Counted from the first letter of the stretch, positions 26,543 through 37,323 are shown. The stretch: 64,000 bases of DNA from Spirochaetota bacterium (GCA_029552945.1 JAKPDD010000032.1:78377-142376); one strand, 5' to 3'. Notes: generated from the sequence alone by a model not told the origin. Numbers and translations: made by a program.

Positions 26543-27676
26543 ATGAATAAAATTATGTTAAAGAAAAGAGGATTTAATTTTTTTCTATTCGCAGGTATTG
26601 GATCAATATTACCATTAATTGGAGTATACCTTAAAAACGAACTTAATTTTTCAGGTTACAAAATTGGCATTATAATATCTACTCAGCCTCTATTCTCATT
26701 TTTTGCTCAAATATTAACAGGTTATATTATAGACAAAACAAAGGTAATAAGATATTTAATGTTTTTATATTCTGTATTGACAATACTATTTTCTTTTTTA
26801 CTATATCATATTAATGAATTTACAACATTTTTAGTCATTTATGGCTTATATTCTTTAAGTACATCTTCATTAATACTTATAAACAATATTGGTATAATAG
26901 AAAGTGATGATATTAAAAACTTTGGTAAAATAAGAGTATTTGGAAGTATAGGCTTTTTAATAAGTGCCGGAATAACTCCATTAATTATAAAAGATTTAAG
27001 AAATAACATATTTTTGCTTTCAGCTATTTTCTCTTGTATTGTTATATTTTTTATAAACAGTTATCCTAAATACAAGCCTATTAAAGAAAAACCAAAAATA
27101 CTTTTAAAAGAACTTATTGTCCCTGATTTTTGGGTAATATTAGGTATAACATTTATTTTTCAGATATCATATGCCTCACTTGATACCTTTCTATCTATCT
27201 TGATAAACAGCCTAGGATATTCTGATAGGTATATAGGAATTGCATGGGTAATTGGTGTAGTTTCTGAACTACCTGTAATGTATTTTACTGATAAAATAAT
27301 AAAAAAGATAGGAATATTATGGTTTATAATGATAGGAATAATTTCAGGTTTAATAAGATGGACAGGCTATTATCTTTCTAATAATATCACTCCTATATTT
27401 ATATTGCAGACACTGCACTCCTTTACTTTTTCAGCTCTCTATAACGGAGGAATATACCTGTCTCATAAACTGTTTTCAGAAAAACTGGTTGCTATTGGGC
27501 AATCTCTCTATGATTCATTTTCAAGAATATTAGGATATTTTCTTGGTATAATAATCATGGGAATAATATATGAAAAAAGTGGTGTAAAACAAGTTTTTTT
27601 ACTTTCCTCTATATTATCATTTATATCTCTATCACTATTGACAATATATATGTATAAAAGAAAGAAGAGAACTTAA
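26543..27676 (+). CDS. MFS transporter (MFS_1-like / LacY-NupG type)
   Basis: A 377-residue polytopic membrane protein with about 11-12 hydrophobic helices. Features resembling the nucleoside/sugar:proton symporter-like MFS_1_like group include SGYKIGIIISTQPLFSFFAQ in the first third, the GYIIDKTK loop and FGKIRVFGSIGFL before helix 5. The substrate cannot be predicted. It starts 70 bases after the histidine kinase and could share its transcript. Confidence 0.85.
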   Translation: MNKIMLKKRGFNFFLFAGIGSILPLIGVYLKNELNFSGYKIGIIISTQPLFSFFAQILTGYIIDKTKVIRYLMFLYSVLTILFSFLLYHINEFTTFLVIYGLYSLSTSSLILINNIGIIESDDIKNFGKIRVFGSIGFLISAGITPLIIKDLRNNIFLLSAIFSCIVIFFINSYPKYKPIKEKPKILLKELIVPDFWVILGITFIFQISYASLDTFLSILINSLGYSDRYIGIAWVIGVVSELPVMYFTDKIIKKIGILWFIMIGIISGLIRWTGYYLSNNITPIFILQTLHSFTFSALYNGGIYLSHKLFSEKLVAIGQSLYDSFSRILGYFLGIIIMGIIYEKSGVKQVFLLSSILSFISLSLLTIYMYKRKKRT

Positions 27677-27736
27677 GAGTATAAAATTTGATTTTGGGGA
27701 AATTTTTTATTAAAATTTAATATGTTTCTTTTATGA

Positions 27737-27766
27737 TTGTTTATTTAAAAAATCAAAAAATATAAT
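27737..27766 (+). promoter_or_regulatory. Putative promoter of groEL
   Basis: TTGTTT, an 18-base spacer and a perfect TATAAT lie about 50 bases upstream of the groEL start. No CIRCE inverted repeat (GCACTC-N9-GAGTGC) is present between 27677 and 27818, so HrcA control at this site is unlikely. Confidence 0.4.
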
Positions 27767-27815
27767 TTTTTCACATAAACTAGTTAACAATCAAAAATAA
27801 AATATAAGGAGTTGA

Positions 27816-29453
<1,638 letters not shown>

Positions 29454-29472
29454 AATATATTTTATCAACTTC

Positions 29473-29502
29473 CTTCCCGCCATTTTTGGTGGGAAGTTTT
29501 TT
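29473..29502 (+). terminator. Rho-independent terminator of groEL
   Basis: CTTCCCGCC and GGTGGGAAG form a 9-base-pair stem (one G-T pair) around a 6-base loop, followed by six T residues, 20 bases after the groEL stop. This is one of the most GC-rich hairpins in the window. Confidence 0.92.
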
Positions 29503-29563
29503 CAATATTTCAATCATAGCAAACCTTCAATATAATCCTTTAGATTTAAATTAAAAGATACTT

Positions 29564-29607
29564 TTATAATATTTGCTTATAATATTTGAAAGACTCTTAT
29601 AATATTT
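29564..29607. repeat. Three short copies of TTATAATATTT
   Basis: The 11-mer TTATAATATTT occurs at 29564, 29577 and 29597 in the spacer after groEL. The first two copies extend to TTATAATATTTG. No gene is seen in this 218-base spacer. The repeat may be low-complexity chance or a regulatory cluster; each copy contains TATAAT. Confidence 0.35.
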
Positions 29608-29720
29608 TTATGAAACTAACTTCATGAAAAAAATCTAAAAAATAAAAACTTACTACCGTAATTATTGAACAATTTAAAATAAATTAAAAAATAATTTTAA
29701 TGTTATAACATTATAAACAA

Positions 29721-30509
29721 TTATAAATAAAAACCAAAAGAGAAATTCATTAAAAAAGTCCTTGGACTATAATCTTTTATATGAATATGATACATATTCA
29801 TTATTTCCTGAGGCTTATAAACCCTTGTTAAACTAAAATAGTAATTTACGAAAAACTCAAAAAAAAATGACTCACCTTTTGGCCAATTAAGCCCTGCTTC
29901 AAGAAAAAAACCCTCATCATTACTTAAACCTGAATCAGAACCTTTATAAATATCTGACACATCTTTTCTGGCCATTGAAAGAACATTAAATAACATTATT
30001 TTTGCAAACCATGAGTCATTAACACTTATATCTTTAACTTCTATCTCCATATTACCTCTTGAAAAAGCATAGTAAACTCCACCACCAAAAAAAACCTCAC
30101 CACCAAATAAGAACTCTTTATAAGTATAATACCTTGTACCCAAAGAAAAAGTCAAAAACTTTGATAAAAGAGTATATTCCCTATAGTCAGTCCAATCCTC
30201 TTTTGTATTATAGGAATCTGGTTTTTCATATAAGACTTTAAATCTTTTAGTACTCCATTTTGTAGAAAAAGTAAAAATAAAATTACCAAATATATCCTCG
30301 TTTTTATAGTAAAAACCAAACCCATAATCATAAGAATAAGCAGTATCACCATAAGGGCCTTTATATGTAGGGTATATCTGGGATCCCTCATAAGCATTAA
30401 AAACTCCTCCACCCCATCCAAGGCCCCCTGAAAAAACTATTCCTATATTATAAGAATAAATAATATTAGTTAAGATTATTAAAAAAATTAATATCATTAT
30501 TTTTCTCAT
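29721..30509 (-). CDS. Predicted outer-membrane beta-barrel protein
   Basis: A 262-residue secreted protein of unknown function. The start is set at 30509 (MRKIMILIFLIILTN), which has a GGAGAG site and opens a clean signal peptide; an upstream ATG at 30536 lacks one. The mature part is rich in alternating aromatic strands (FGFYYKNEDIFGNFIFTFST, FLTFSLGTRYYTYKEF) and ends in NFSFGFYL, suiting an outer-membrane barrel. It follows the frameshifted barrel gene with only 13 bases between, so the two form an operon. Confidence 0.8.
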   Translation of the reverse strand: MRKIMILIFLIILTNIIYSYNIGIVFSGGLGWGGGVFNAYEGSQIYPTYKGPYGDTAYSYDYGFGFYYKNEDIFGNFIFTFSTKWSTKRFKVLYEKPDSYNTKEDWTDYREYTLLSKFLTFSLGTRYYTYKEFLFGGEVFFGGGVYYAFSRGNMEIEVKDISVNDSWFAKIMLFNVLSMARKDVSDIYKGSDSGLSNDEGFFLEAGLNWPKGESFFFEFFVNYYFSLTRVYKPQEIMNMYHIHIKDYSPRTFLMNFSFGFYL

Positions 30510-30522
30510 AAACTCTCCTTTT

Positions 30523-31859
30523 TTAAAAAAATACATCTAACTTACCATAAAAAAATATATCAGACCATTTACTATTTCTTTCTACATAACCTGGATTACG
30601 TACAAGAGTCTCTCTATCATTGTAATGTGCACCAAAACTAAATTGACACCATACAGCAGCATCTTTCCATACATCTCTTTCCCACTCTTCCAATATCTTC
30701 GATCAGTGCTCCTTCCATTGACACTGTTATTCTTGTAAAATAAAACTCCCAATTAATTCCCAAAAAAAGTCCTAGTATATACAAAGGAATATCAGTAAAA
30801 ACAGCTGCTAATGTTAAAAATCCTCCTCCAATCAAGAAAGAGCTATCAAGGAATATCATAAAAGGAATCTGTGAAGTTACACCTGCACCAAAGGTATAAG
30901 GAAAGTCACTTTTTTCTGTAAAATTATACTCTATAGAAGGGTCCTTAGTAGCATCATAATACCCACCAAATACATAAAAACCAATCCCCCACGCATATTT
31001 TTTAGAAAAATAGGCAGTTTCACCTTTTGCATCCCCTCTTATTAAGAATAGGTGTTCAATACCAAAAGTGCTATAATAAAAACTTTTATCTCTTGTAAAA
31101 TATTCAGTTTCTATATTAAACCATCCTAAAATACCTCTCGTATAAAGTTTTACATTATAATATTTATCGTATTTTTCGAACATTAATTCTAAATAATCAA
31201 TAACACCCTTTTTCCCAGGATAAGTTATACCAAAACCTGGAATATCTTTTTTATCTTTAAAAACTTTATAGTATGAACTTAAATTCAAAAAAGGGATATT
31301 AAGCTCATAATAAAACCTATCATTTTTAGAACTCAAGGCATCTGAAGTAGCTGTCCTACTTAAAGGAGAATAAAATAAAAAAGGTGAATAGAAAGAAGAT
31401 AATATATAACCAAACCCAAACTCAACATAAGTATCTCCAACTACTGCTGGGGCATCATTCTTTTCATAGTACTCCCAAATACCGAAACTAACCTTACCAC
31501 CAACCATTATAGTAGAACTTGAATCTACAGAAGATGGCTTTGAATGAAGATAAAATATATTTACTTGAGAATAAGTATTTTCAAGCATTTTATTAGGAAA
31601 AATTGGAAATATTAATCCAGCTTGAAAAAGAGGATTTGAAGCCGGGTCATGTTTATAATCAAAAAATAGGTGAGTAACAGAATTATCCCTTCCCTCAAAC
31701 CTATACTCGTCACCATCATGATACCATATGCTACTTACAAGATAGGTATCTCTTACCTTTTCTCTGAAAAGATCAATTATATCCCATGAATACGAAAATA
31801 AGTTAGAATAAACAAAGACACTAAATAAAAAAAAACAGAGAATAATAAGTTTTCTTCAA
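30523..31859 (-). pseudogene. Outer-membrane protein gene with two frameshifts
   Basis: A promoter (31891-31919) and a G6 ribosome binding site (31863-31869 region) precede a TTG start at 31857-31859. Reading TTG-AAG-AA, an A4 tract (plus-strand T4 at 31850-31853) shifts out of frame. With three A residues the sequence continues KKLIILCFFLFSVFVYSN, a good signal peptide, then reads openly into the 30638-31588 frame. Near 30690-30706 a second shift breaks the frame. The other frame continues ILEEWERDVWKDAAVW and ends SDIFFYGKLDVFF with a stop at 30523-30525, a typical barrel C-terminus. Corrected, the product is about 440 residues. Confidence 0.78.
30638..31588 (-). CDS. Central open fragment of the frameshifted outer-membrane protein
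   Basis: The largest open part (316 residues) of the broken barrel gene. Its first methionine is internal: coding continues upstream in the same frame (for example EYRFEGRDNSVTHLFFDYKH). Alternating aromatic strands such as AWGIGFYVFGGYYD support a barrel. The last 20 or so residues, including MERCCCMVSI, come from the wrong frame. On its own it lacks a signal peptide and a C-terminal barrel strand. Confidence 0.65.
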   Translation of the reverse strand: MLENTYSQVNIFYLHSKPSSVDSSSTIMVGGKVSFGIWEYYEKNDAPAVVGDTYVEFGFGYILSSFYSPFLFYSPLSRTATSDALSSKNDRFYYELNIPFLNLSSYYKVFKDKKDIPGFGITYPGKKGVIDYLELMFEKYDKYYNVKLYTRGILGWFNIETEYFTRDKSFYYSTFGIEHLFLIRGDAKGETAYFSKKYAWGIGFYVFGGYYDATKDPSIEYNFTEKSDFPYTFGAGVTSQIPFMIFLDSSFLIGGGFLTLAAVFTDIPLYILGLFLGINWEFYFTRITVSMEGALIEDIGRVGKRCMERCCCMVSI

Positions 31860-31890
31860 AAAGCCCCCCTTTATTTTAAAGATAAATAAT

Positions 31891-31919
31891 ATAATAACAA
31901 AAAAAATATTTAAAGTCAA
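31891..31919 (-). promoter_or_regulatory. Putative sigma-70-type promoter of the outer-membrane protein operon
   Basis: On the minus strand TTGACT, exactly 17 bases, then TATTAT lie about 30-60 bases upstream of the TTG start at 31859. Spacing and both hexamers are close to consensus, so the operon probably is or recently was transcribed. Confidence 0.6.
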
Positions 31920-31938
31920 AATAAAAAATATAAATCTT

Positions 31939-32730
31939 CTAAAGATTAATTATTATCTCCACAGCAAGATTAGCCTGTTTTGCAGCTGCAATCATTACTC
32001 TTGGAGCCATAAGTCCCATACCTATCCCAGCCTCTTTTTCAAAGTCACCAACTATATAAAGTTTATCATTTATTTTTCTTGTAATAATAGCATCATTATC
32101 CCCATAACCTGCAACTCCCGAAGCTGCAATAACTATTTTATCAGGGACCAAACTTTTTATAAGCATAGTTTTTTCCTCTGCTTTATCAAAACATTCGATA
32201 ACAATAAAGGAGTTTTTAAACACTTCTCTTATATTTGAAGAATCAAGTTTAACATTATAAGTTTCAATATTTATATAAGGGTTTACCATTTTTAAACTAT
32301 CTTTTAATGCTTCAACTTTAGGTCTTCCTATATCTTTTATAAAATATTGTTGCCTGTTTAAATTCGAAGGCTCAACAACATCAAAGTCTGCAATAATAAT
32401 ATTACCTACCCCAATCCTTGCTAGTGCAAAAGCAACATTAGACCCTAGTCCTCCAACACCTGCTATCCCAACACAAGCTTTTTTTAACTTATTGTATATA
32501 TTTGGAGTATGCCTTGCAATCATAAGGTATTCAAGTTCATCCTTATCTGGTAAAACACCCTTTTTTATAAAGAAAAGATTATCTCCTTCATTAAGTAATA
32601 CTTTAAAGTCTGTTATCGGGTATCCATTATATATAACAATATCATATTCTTTAGCATATTTATCAATAATATCCTCAATAATTGCCCCCTGTTTAACAAT
32701 AGTTTCTCTACCATTTACAATTATTTTCAC
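31939..32730 (-). CDS. thiF: ThiS-ThiF fusion, adenylyltransferase of the thiamine sulfur relay
   Basis: A 263-residue protein. Residues 1-60 form a ThiS/ubiquitin-like fold (VNGRETIV, IVIYNGYPITD, NEGDNLFFIKKG) but without the C-terminal Gly-Gly tail. Residues 65-263 are the E1-like adenylyltransferase with GVGGLGSN (91-98), NLNRQQY (123-129) and Cys180 in ECFD as possible active thiol. The C-terminal GLMAPRVMIAAAKQAN resembles the short ThiF group. It would activate a separate ThiS. No thiamine genes are nearby. The exact substrate is inferred. Confidence 0.84.
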   Translation of the reverse strand: MKIIVNGRETIVKQGAIIEDIIDKYAKEYDIVIYNGYPITDFKVLLNEGDNLFFIKKGVLPDKDELEYLMIARHTPNIYNKLKKACVGIAGVGGLGSNVAFALARIGVGNIIIADFDVVEPSNLNRQQYFIKDIGRPKVEALKDSLKMVNPYINIETYNVKLDSSNIREVFKNSFIVIECFDKAEEKTMLIKSLVPDKIVIAASGVAGYGDNDAIITRKINDKLYIVGDFEKEAGIGMGLMAPRVMIAAAKQANLAVEIIINL

Positions 32731-32799
32731 AGTTATACCTTAAAATTTTATTTTCAAATTTTATTTTTAAATTTAAAATAAACTAAAGGACTTATTATA

Positions 32800-33849
32800 A
32801 TGAAAATAACCAATCTCATATTTTTATTAACAGTTATTATAATTTACTCAGGACTAAATTACTTTTTAATATATAAAACTACTTCATTGTTACCTGCAAC
32901 TTTAAAACCCCTATTTTATACTCTGGTAGTAATACTATTTTTTTTACCTTTTATAACAATATTTCTGTTAAAAATAGGTTTATATCATCTTTCAAAATCA
33001 ATTATTTTTATATCACATTTATATTTAATATTTTTATTCTTATTCCTATCTTTTAGTATCTTGCTATCCCTCATAAATATATTTTTAAACTTGAACAACA
33101 GAACTTTTACATATTTTCTGACCTTAATAACGACTTTAATATTTATAATATACGGCTATTTTGAAACAGATAGGATAAAGGAAAAAACAATAGAAATTAA
33201 AACATCAAAAATAAAAAAACATAACATAAAAATAATGCATATATCAGACCTCCACTTCAGTATAATAAGAGGTAAAGACCTTGCTTTTAAAATAAAAAAA
33301 ACCTATGATAAAATAAAACCAGACATAGTTCTATTTACAGGTGATTTAATAGACAGTTATAACCATGAGATTAATGAGATAATAGATATATTAAAAAATA
33401 TAAATCCACCTCTTGGGAAATACAGTGTATTAGGAAATCATGAATACTATTATGGTATAGACAAGAGCATAGAACTCCATAAAAAAGCTGGATTTGAAAT
33501 ACTTAGAAACAAATCAATTGAATTAGAAGAATTAGAAATTATCGGAATTGATGAGATCAATAGCCATAATATAATTTTTAAAAACTCTAATAAATATACT
33601 ATATTACTTAAACACAGGCCATATCCTGAAAATACAGAATTTGATTTACAACTTTCAGGGCATACACATGGGGGGCAAATATTTCCTTTTACACTATTAG
33701 TCTCATTATATTATAAATACCCGTCAGGCTTACATAAAATTAGTAGTAACAAACTTATATATGTTCACAAAGGAACTGGGACATGGGGACCTATAAGAAT
33801 ATTTGCAACACCAGAGATAGTAATAATAAAAATAATAAAAAATGATTAA
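32800..33849 (+). CDS. Membrane-anchored metallophosphoesterase (YkuE/YaeI-like)
   Basis: A 349-residue protein with four hydrophobic helices in residues 1-120, then a calcineurin-like phosphoesterase domain: HISDLH (147-152), TGDLID (180-185), GNHEY (212-216) and SGHTHGG (286-292). All metal ligands are present. Relatives cleave phosphoesters of lipids or related substrates at the membrane; the substrate here is unknown. Its stop overlaps the stop of the convergent histidine kinase gene. Confidence 0.9.
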   Translation: MKITNLIFLLTVIIIYSGLNYFLIYKTTSLLPATLKPLFYTLVVILFFLPFITIFLLKIGLYHLSKSIIFISHLYLIFLFLFLSFSILLSLINIFLNLNNRTFTYFLTLITTLIFIIYGYFETDRIKEKTIEIKTSKIKKHNIKIMHISDLHFSIIRGKDLAFKIKKTYDKIKPDIVLFTGDLIDSYNHEINEIIDILKNINPPLGKYSVLGNHEYYYGIDKSIELHKKAGFEILRNKSIELEELEIIGIDEINSHNIIFKNSNKYTILLKHRPYPENTEFDLQLSGHTHGGQIFPFTLLVSLYYKYPSGLHKISSNKLIYVHKGTGTWGPIRIFATPEIVIIKIIKND

Positions 33850-35291
33850 TTGTCTATAAAAATAGTAACTTCAGTTCCAACATTAATTTTACTTTCTATT
33901 ACAAAATTAATATTACTTATTTTAGAAACCTCATAAGCAAGAGAAAAACCTATTCCTAACCCGCCTACCTTTCTTGTCATTATGTTCGTATTCACATGAT
34001 AAAACTCTTTAAAATAATTTTCAATTTTAGAAGCATCAAATCCTGGCCCACTATCTTTTATTTTTATCAATACCCTATTATTATCTCTTAAAGATTCTAT
34101 TAAAACTCCACCAATTAACGTAAACTTTATAGCATTTTCAATAAATATAAAAAGGACATGATAAAAAAGATTCTGGTCTGTATTTAATTCAAAATTATTA
34201 ATTTTCATATTAAACTCTATATTCTTTTTTTTATCTATTAAATATTTTAAATCTCTTAAAACTTTATCTAAAACATCTTTTAAATTAAATATTTGCCTTT
34301 TTACAGAATATGAAGAAAATTTAAGCTCCTGAAGTAGTATCATCCTCTCAATTTTAACTAATATATCTTTACCAGCATTATGTATCTCATTAAGTCCATC
34401 AATGATTTCTGGATTATCAGTAAAAGATGAGAGCAATTGTGCATAACCTAAAACTGAGTTCAAGGGAGTCCTAAGTTCATGATTAAGAAGTATAATAAAA
34501 TTAGTCTTAAGATTCTCAGCTTTATATACAGCATATATATTTCTAAAATATATAATGTATATTTCATAAATTTTATAAAAGTCCGCTATCTTTTGCTGAG
34601 ATTCTATTATTGAATCCCTCTCTTTAGTACTAAAAATAAACAGATGGATATCAAAACTTTTATTTACCGGTAAAAGTATGTAAAAAAAACCATCTATATT
34701 AATATTTTTTTCCTTAAAAAAATTAGGGTTTATGTTTGGTGCTAAAAAATCAAAGTCCTTTATATCCAGAAAAGAATTTTGTGTAATATTTTTCTTTAAT
34801 ATCTTTAAAGCTTCTACTTCAATAAGACTTAAACTTTGAAAAGATGATATATCTATAAGTTGATTGTCAATTATTTTATCATTTTTTTCTATAATTACCT
34901 GAGCACAGGAAAATCCAAACTCTTTTATAAAATCCTTTATAATATTTAATAATATTTGAGTAAAAGGTTTTGCAGTATTTTCAATATTAAAATATTTATT
35001 GAAAAAATTTTTAATCTTATTAGTAAAACTAATTTCCTCTTTTTTACCAATAAATATTTTATAATTATAAAATAAAATACTATTCCAATTAATTTTTATA
35101 ATCTTATTATTATAAGTTATTAAAGTTACTTTATCTTTATTCGATTCTAATTCAATCAGCAATTCTCTTAATTTATGAGAATCAATAATATTAGAGTTTG
35201 AGAATATTATATTATCTTCTTCAGATATTACTATTATATCACTCACTAAAGATAATATATTACCTAATTGACTTATAATATCCAAAAACAA
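33846..35291 (-). CDS. Cytoplasmic sensor histidine kinase
   Basis: A 481-residue kinase without clear membrane helices. Residues 1-90 and 105-250 look like two sensor modules (the second GAF-like, with FGFSCAQVIIE and ILLPVNKSFDIHLFIF). HisKA carries His271 in LLNHELRTPLNSVLGYAQLL. The ATPase domain has FIENAIKFT, DSGPGFD and GGLGIGFSLAYEV, so catalysis should be intact. It lies downstream of the flagellin genes but behind a terminator. No partner regulator is adjacent. Confidence 0.88.
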   Translation of the reverse strand: MFLDIISQLGNILSLVSDIIVISEEDNIIFSNSNIIDSHKLRELLIELESNKDKVTLITYNNKIIKINWNSILFYNYKIFIGKKEEISFTNKIKNFFNKYFNIENTAKPFTQILLNIIKDFIKEFGFSCAQVIIEKNDKIIDNQLIDISSFQSLSLIEVEALKILKKNITQNSFLDIKDFDFLAPNINPNFFKEKNINIDGFFYILLPVNKSFDIHLFIFSTKERDSIIESQQKIADFYKIYEIYIIYFRNIYAVYKAENLKTNFIILLNHELRTPLNSVLGYAQLLSSFTDNPEIIDGLNEIHNAGKDILVKIERMILLQELKFSSYSVKRQIFNLKDVLDKVLRDLKYLIDKKKNIEFNMKINNFELNTDQNLFYHVLFIFIENAIKFTLIGGVLIESLRDNNRVLIKIKDSGPGFDASKIENYFKEFYHVNTNIMTRKVGGLGIGFSLAYEVSKISNINFVIESKINVGTEVTIFIDN

Positions 35292-35313
35292 ACCTTAAAC
35301 AAATATTATAATT

Positions 35314-35337
35314 ATAAAAGGGGCTATAAAAAGCCCC
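35314..35337 (-). terminator. Rho-independent terminator after the first flagellin gene
   Basis: On the minus strand GGGGCT and AGCCCC pair around a TTTTAT-type loop and are followed by TTTTATAATT, 17-40 bases after the flagellin stop. On the plus strand the same hairpin is followed by ATTTTT, so it may work in both directions. Confidence 0.8.
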
Positions 35338-35353
35338 ATTTTTAATTAAAAAA

Positions 35354-36244
35354 TTATCTTAATAATTGTAGTACTGCCTGAGACTTTAAATTAGCTTGTG
35401 CAAGCATTGAGGTAGTAGATTGCATTAATATCTGATTTTTAACAAAATCTGCCATTTCATTAGCCATATCTGTATCTCTTATTCTTGATTCTGCTGCCTG
35501 GATATTTTCTTCAGCTATCCATATTCCCTTTAATGTCTTTTCAAGTCTGTTTTGATAAGCACCAAGGTCTGCTCTCTGTTTATTTACTATCTTTAATGCC
35601 TCATCAAGTTTTCCTATAGATGTGTTAGCCATCTCTGGTGTTGATAAAGAAACTAAAAGCTGTCTCTCCCCACCCTCTTTTCTTGATGCAAGCTTTAAAG
35701 CATCAGCACTCATATCACCTATGAATACTCTTATTCTTTGGTCCATATTAGCACCTACATGGAAAAACATTCCACTTAATGTTGCAACTCCGCCCTGTGC
35801 AGTATTTGTTGCTGCAGGCCTTGAGAATCTTCCTGTAAGTATATTGAATCCATTAAACTGAGCTTGAGATGCTATCCTGTTTACCTCATCAACCAATTGA
35901 GATACTTCAACCTGGATCTGCATTCTGTCTTCATTTGAATATATACCGTTTGCTGCCTGGATCGCAAGTTCTCTTATTCTCTGGATTATCTCCTGAGTTT
36001 GAGCAAGGAAGCCTTCAGTTGTCTGAATAAAAGATATAGCATTCTGAACATTTTTTCCAGCTTGATTAAGTCCTCTTATTTGCGTCCTCATTTTTTCAGA
36101 TACAGCAAGACCAGATGCATCATCTGATGCCCTTGTTATCCTCTCACCTGAAGATAATTTTTCAATATTCTTTGTTATTGAGGTTTCATTTGACTTTAGA
36201 AACCTGCTCGCAAAAATAGATGACATATTGTGGTTAATAATCAT
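35354..36244 (-). CDS. flaB: Flagellin, periplasmic flagellar filament core protein (FlaB type)
   Basis: Filament subunit of 296 residues. The start is set at the ATG 36242-36244 ([15 protein letters not shown]), which follows a GGGGGGAGGG site and matches the paralogue; an upstream ATG at 36286 would add 14 unrelated residues. The conserved N-terminal ([26 protein letters not shown]) and C-terminal ([24 protein letters not shown]) D0/D1 helices flank a short variable centre with no large D2/D3 domain, as in spirochaete core flagellins. It has its own sigma-28-like promoter (36306-36331) and a terminator downstream. Confidence 0.95.
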   Translation of the reverse strand: MIINHNMSSIFASRFLKSNETSITKNIEKLSSGERITRASDDASGLAVSEKMRTQIRGLNQAGKNVQNAISFIQTTEGFLAQTQEIIQRIRELAIQAANGIYSNEDRMQIQVEVSQLVDEVNRIASQAQFNGFNILTGRFSRPAATNTAQGGVATLSGMFFHVGANMDQRIRVFIGDMSADALKLASRKEGGERQLLVSLSTPEMANTSIGKLDEALKIVNKQRADLGAYQNRLEKTLKGIWIAEENIQAAESRIRDTDMANEMADFVKNQILMQSTTSMLAQANLKSQAVLQLLR

Positions 36245-36282
36245 TTCCCTCCCCCCTTGTAGAGATTTATTTTTATCTAAAA

Positions 36283-36303
36283 GCAAGGGGATTAAACCCT
36301 TGC
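36283..36303 (-). terminator. Terminator-like hairpin between the two flagellin genes
   Basis: On the minus strand GCAAGGG, loop TTTAAT, CCCCTTGC, then TTTTAG. It lies about 55-75 bases downstream of the 36357 stop, so it can stop transcripts from the second flagellin gene. It sits directly after the -10 box of the next promoter, so transcripts starting there would lack the complete 5' arm and escape it. Confidence 0.7.
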
Positions 36304-36305
36304 CT

Positions 36306-36331
36306 TTATCTACATCTGCCTGTCTAGTTTA
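36306..36331 (-). promoter_or_regulatory. Putative sigma-28 (FliA-type) promoter of the flagellin gene at 35354-36244
   Basis: On the minus strand TAAA, 14 bases, GTAGATAA. The sigma-28 consensus is TAAA-N15-GCCGATAA; six of eight -10 bases match and the spacer is one base short. It lies about 60 bases upstream of the flagellin start. Confidence 0.5.
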
Positions 36332-36354
36332 AACCCAAGGAGTACCAAGGAGGT
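36332..36354. repeat. 3' region of the second flagellin gene complementary to its own 5' leader
   Basis: Just after the flagellin stop (36357-36359) the transcript reads ACCTCCTTG-GTA-CTCCTTGGGTT. The 5' leader of the same gene has AACCCAAGGAG (37349-37359) and CAAGGAGGT (37326-37334). The blocks of 11 and 9 bases are perfectly complementary and in the right order for antiparallel pairing. At DNA level this is an inverted repeat flanking the gene. Confidence 0.7.
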
Positions 36355-36356
36355 GC

Positions 36357-37226
36357 CTATCTTAAAAGCTGCAAAACAGATTGGCTCTTTTGATTAGCCT
36401 GAGATAGCATAGCAACAGTTGACTGAGTAAGAACCTGGTTCTTGACAAAGTCAGCCATCTCAGAAGCCATATCTGTGTCTCTTATTCTTGATTCTGCTGC
36501 TTGTAAGTTTTCTGCACCTACCTGTATTCCTTTTATCGCAAATTCCATTCTATTCTGGTATGCACCAAGGTCTGCTCTCTGTTTATTTACTTTTTGTAAA
36601 GCCGCATCCAATTTGCCAATTGCTGTATTAGCTAATTCTGGAGTAGAAAGGCTTATTATTTCAGATGCACCACCACTTTTTAAAGTCTTTATACCTAAAC
36701 CTAATGCTGTCATTGTCCCTATATAAACTTTTTCTCTCTGATCCATATTTGCACCTATGTGGAACCACATACTTGCACCTGGTGTTCCTCCCAATTGTGG
36801 ATTAGCAAATCTTCCAGTAAGCATATTAAGACCATTAAATTGTGCATGTGATGCTATTCTATCAACCTCATCAACTAATTGAGATACTTCAACCTGAATC
36901 TGCATTCTATCTTCTGTTGTATATATACCGTTTGCTGCTTGGATTGCAAGTTCTCTTATTCTTTGAATAATATCCTGAGTGCTGGCAAGATATCCTTCAG
37001 TTGTCTGAATAAAAGATATAGCATCAAGTGCATTTTTTGCTGCCTTATTAAGACCTCTTATCTGGCTTCTCATCTTTTCAGATACAGCAAGACCAGATGC
37101 ATCATCTGATGCCCTTGTTATCCTCTCACCTGAAGATAATTTTGATATGTTTTTGTCTAAATTAATTGTATTGTTTGCAAGCTGCCTGTTAGCATAAATT
37201 GCAGACATGTTGTGATTAATAATCAT
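36357..37226 (-). CDS. flaB: Flagellin, periplasmic flagellar filament core protein (FlaB type), second copy
   Basis: Filament subunit of 289 residues, paralogue of the adjacent gene. It starts [16 protein letters not shown] after a GGAGGGTG ribosome binding site. The D0/D1 helices are nearly the same as in the other copy ([20 protein letters not shown] near the N-terminus; [16 protein letters not shown] near the C-terminus). The variable centre ([20 protein letters not shown]) is short and differs. It has a long structured leader of about 190 bases with a sigma-70-like promoter. The different promoter types suggest the two copies are expressed at different times or levels. Confidence 0.95.
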   Translation of the reverse strand: MIINHNMSAIYANRQLANNTINLDKNISKLSSGERITRASDDASGLAVSEKMRSQIRGLNKAAKNALDAISFIQTTEGYLASTQDIIQRIRELAIQAANGIYTTEDRMQIQVEVSQLVDEVDRIASHAQFNGLNMLTGRFANPQLGGTPGASMWFHIGANMDQREKVYIGTMTALGLGIKTLKSGGASEIISLSTPELANTAIGKLDAALQKVNKQRADLGAYQNRMEFAIKGIQVGAENLQAAESRIRDTDMASEMADFVKNQVLTQSTVAMLSQANQKSQSVLQLLR

Positions 37227-37299
37227 TTTACACCCTCCATGTGTTTTTTATTCTCCCCGTCCATTAAGGAAAGAACTTCCCAAGTGAAAGGAAGGTAGA

Positions 37300-37320
37300 C
37301 TAATAAAATCCTTTCAACAT
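37300..37320 (-). other. Six-codon leader frame MLKGFY
   Basis: ATG TTG AAA GGA TTT TAT TAG, preceded at ideal distance by AAGGAGGTAGGAG, one of the best ribosome binding sites in the window. It ends 73 bases before the flagellin start. It may be a leader peptide or a decoy initiation site; translation is not proven. Confidence 0.4.
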
Positions 37321-37323
37321 CTC

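Noticed and set aside
36244..36286. Upstream ATG extending the first flagellin by 14 residues
   Set aside because: The extension is unrelated to flagellins. The internal ATG has the strong ribosome binding site and matches the paralogue's start.
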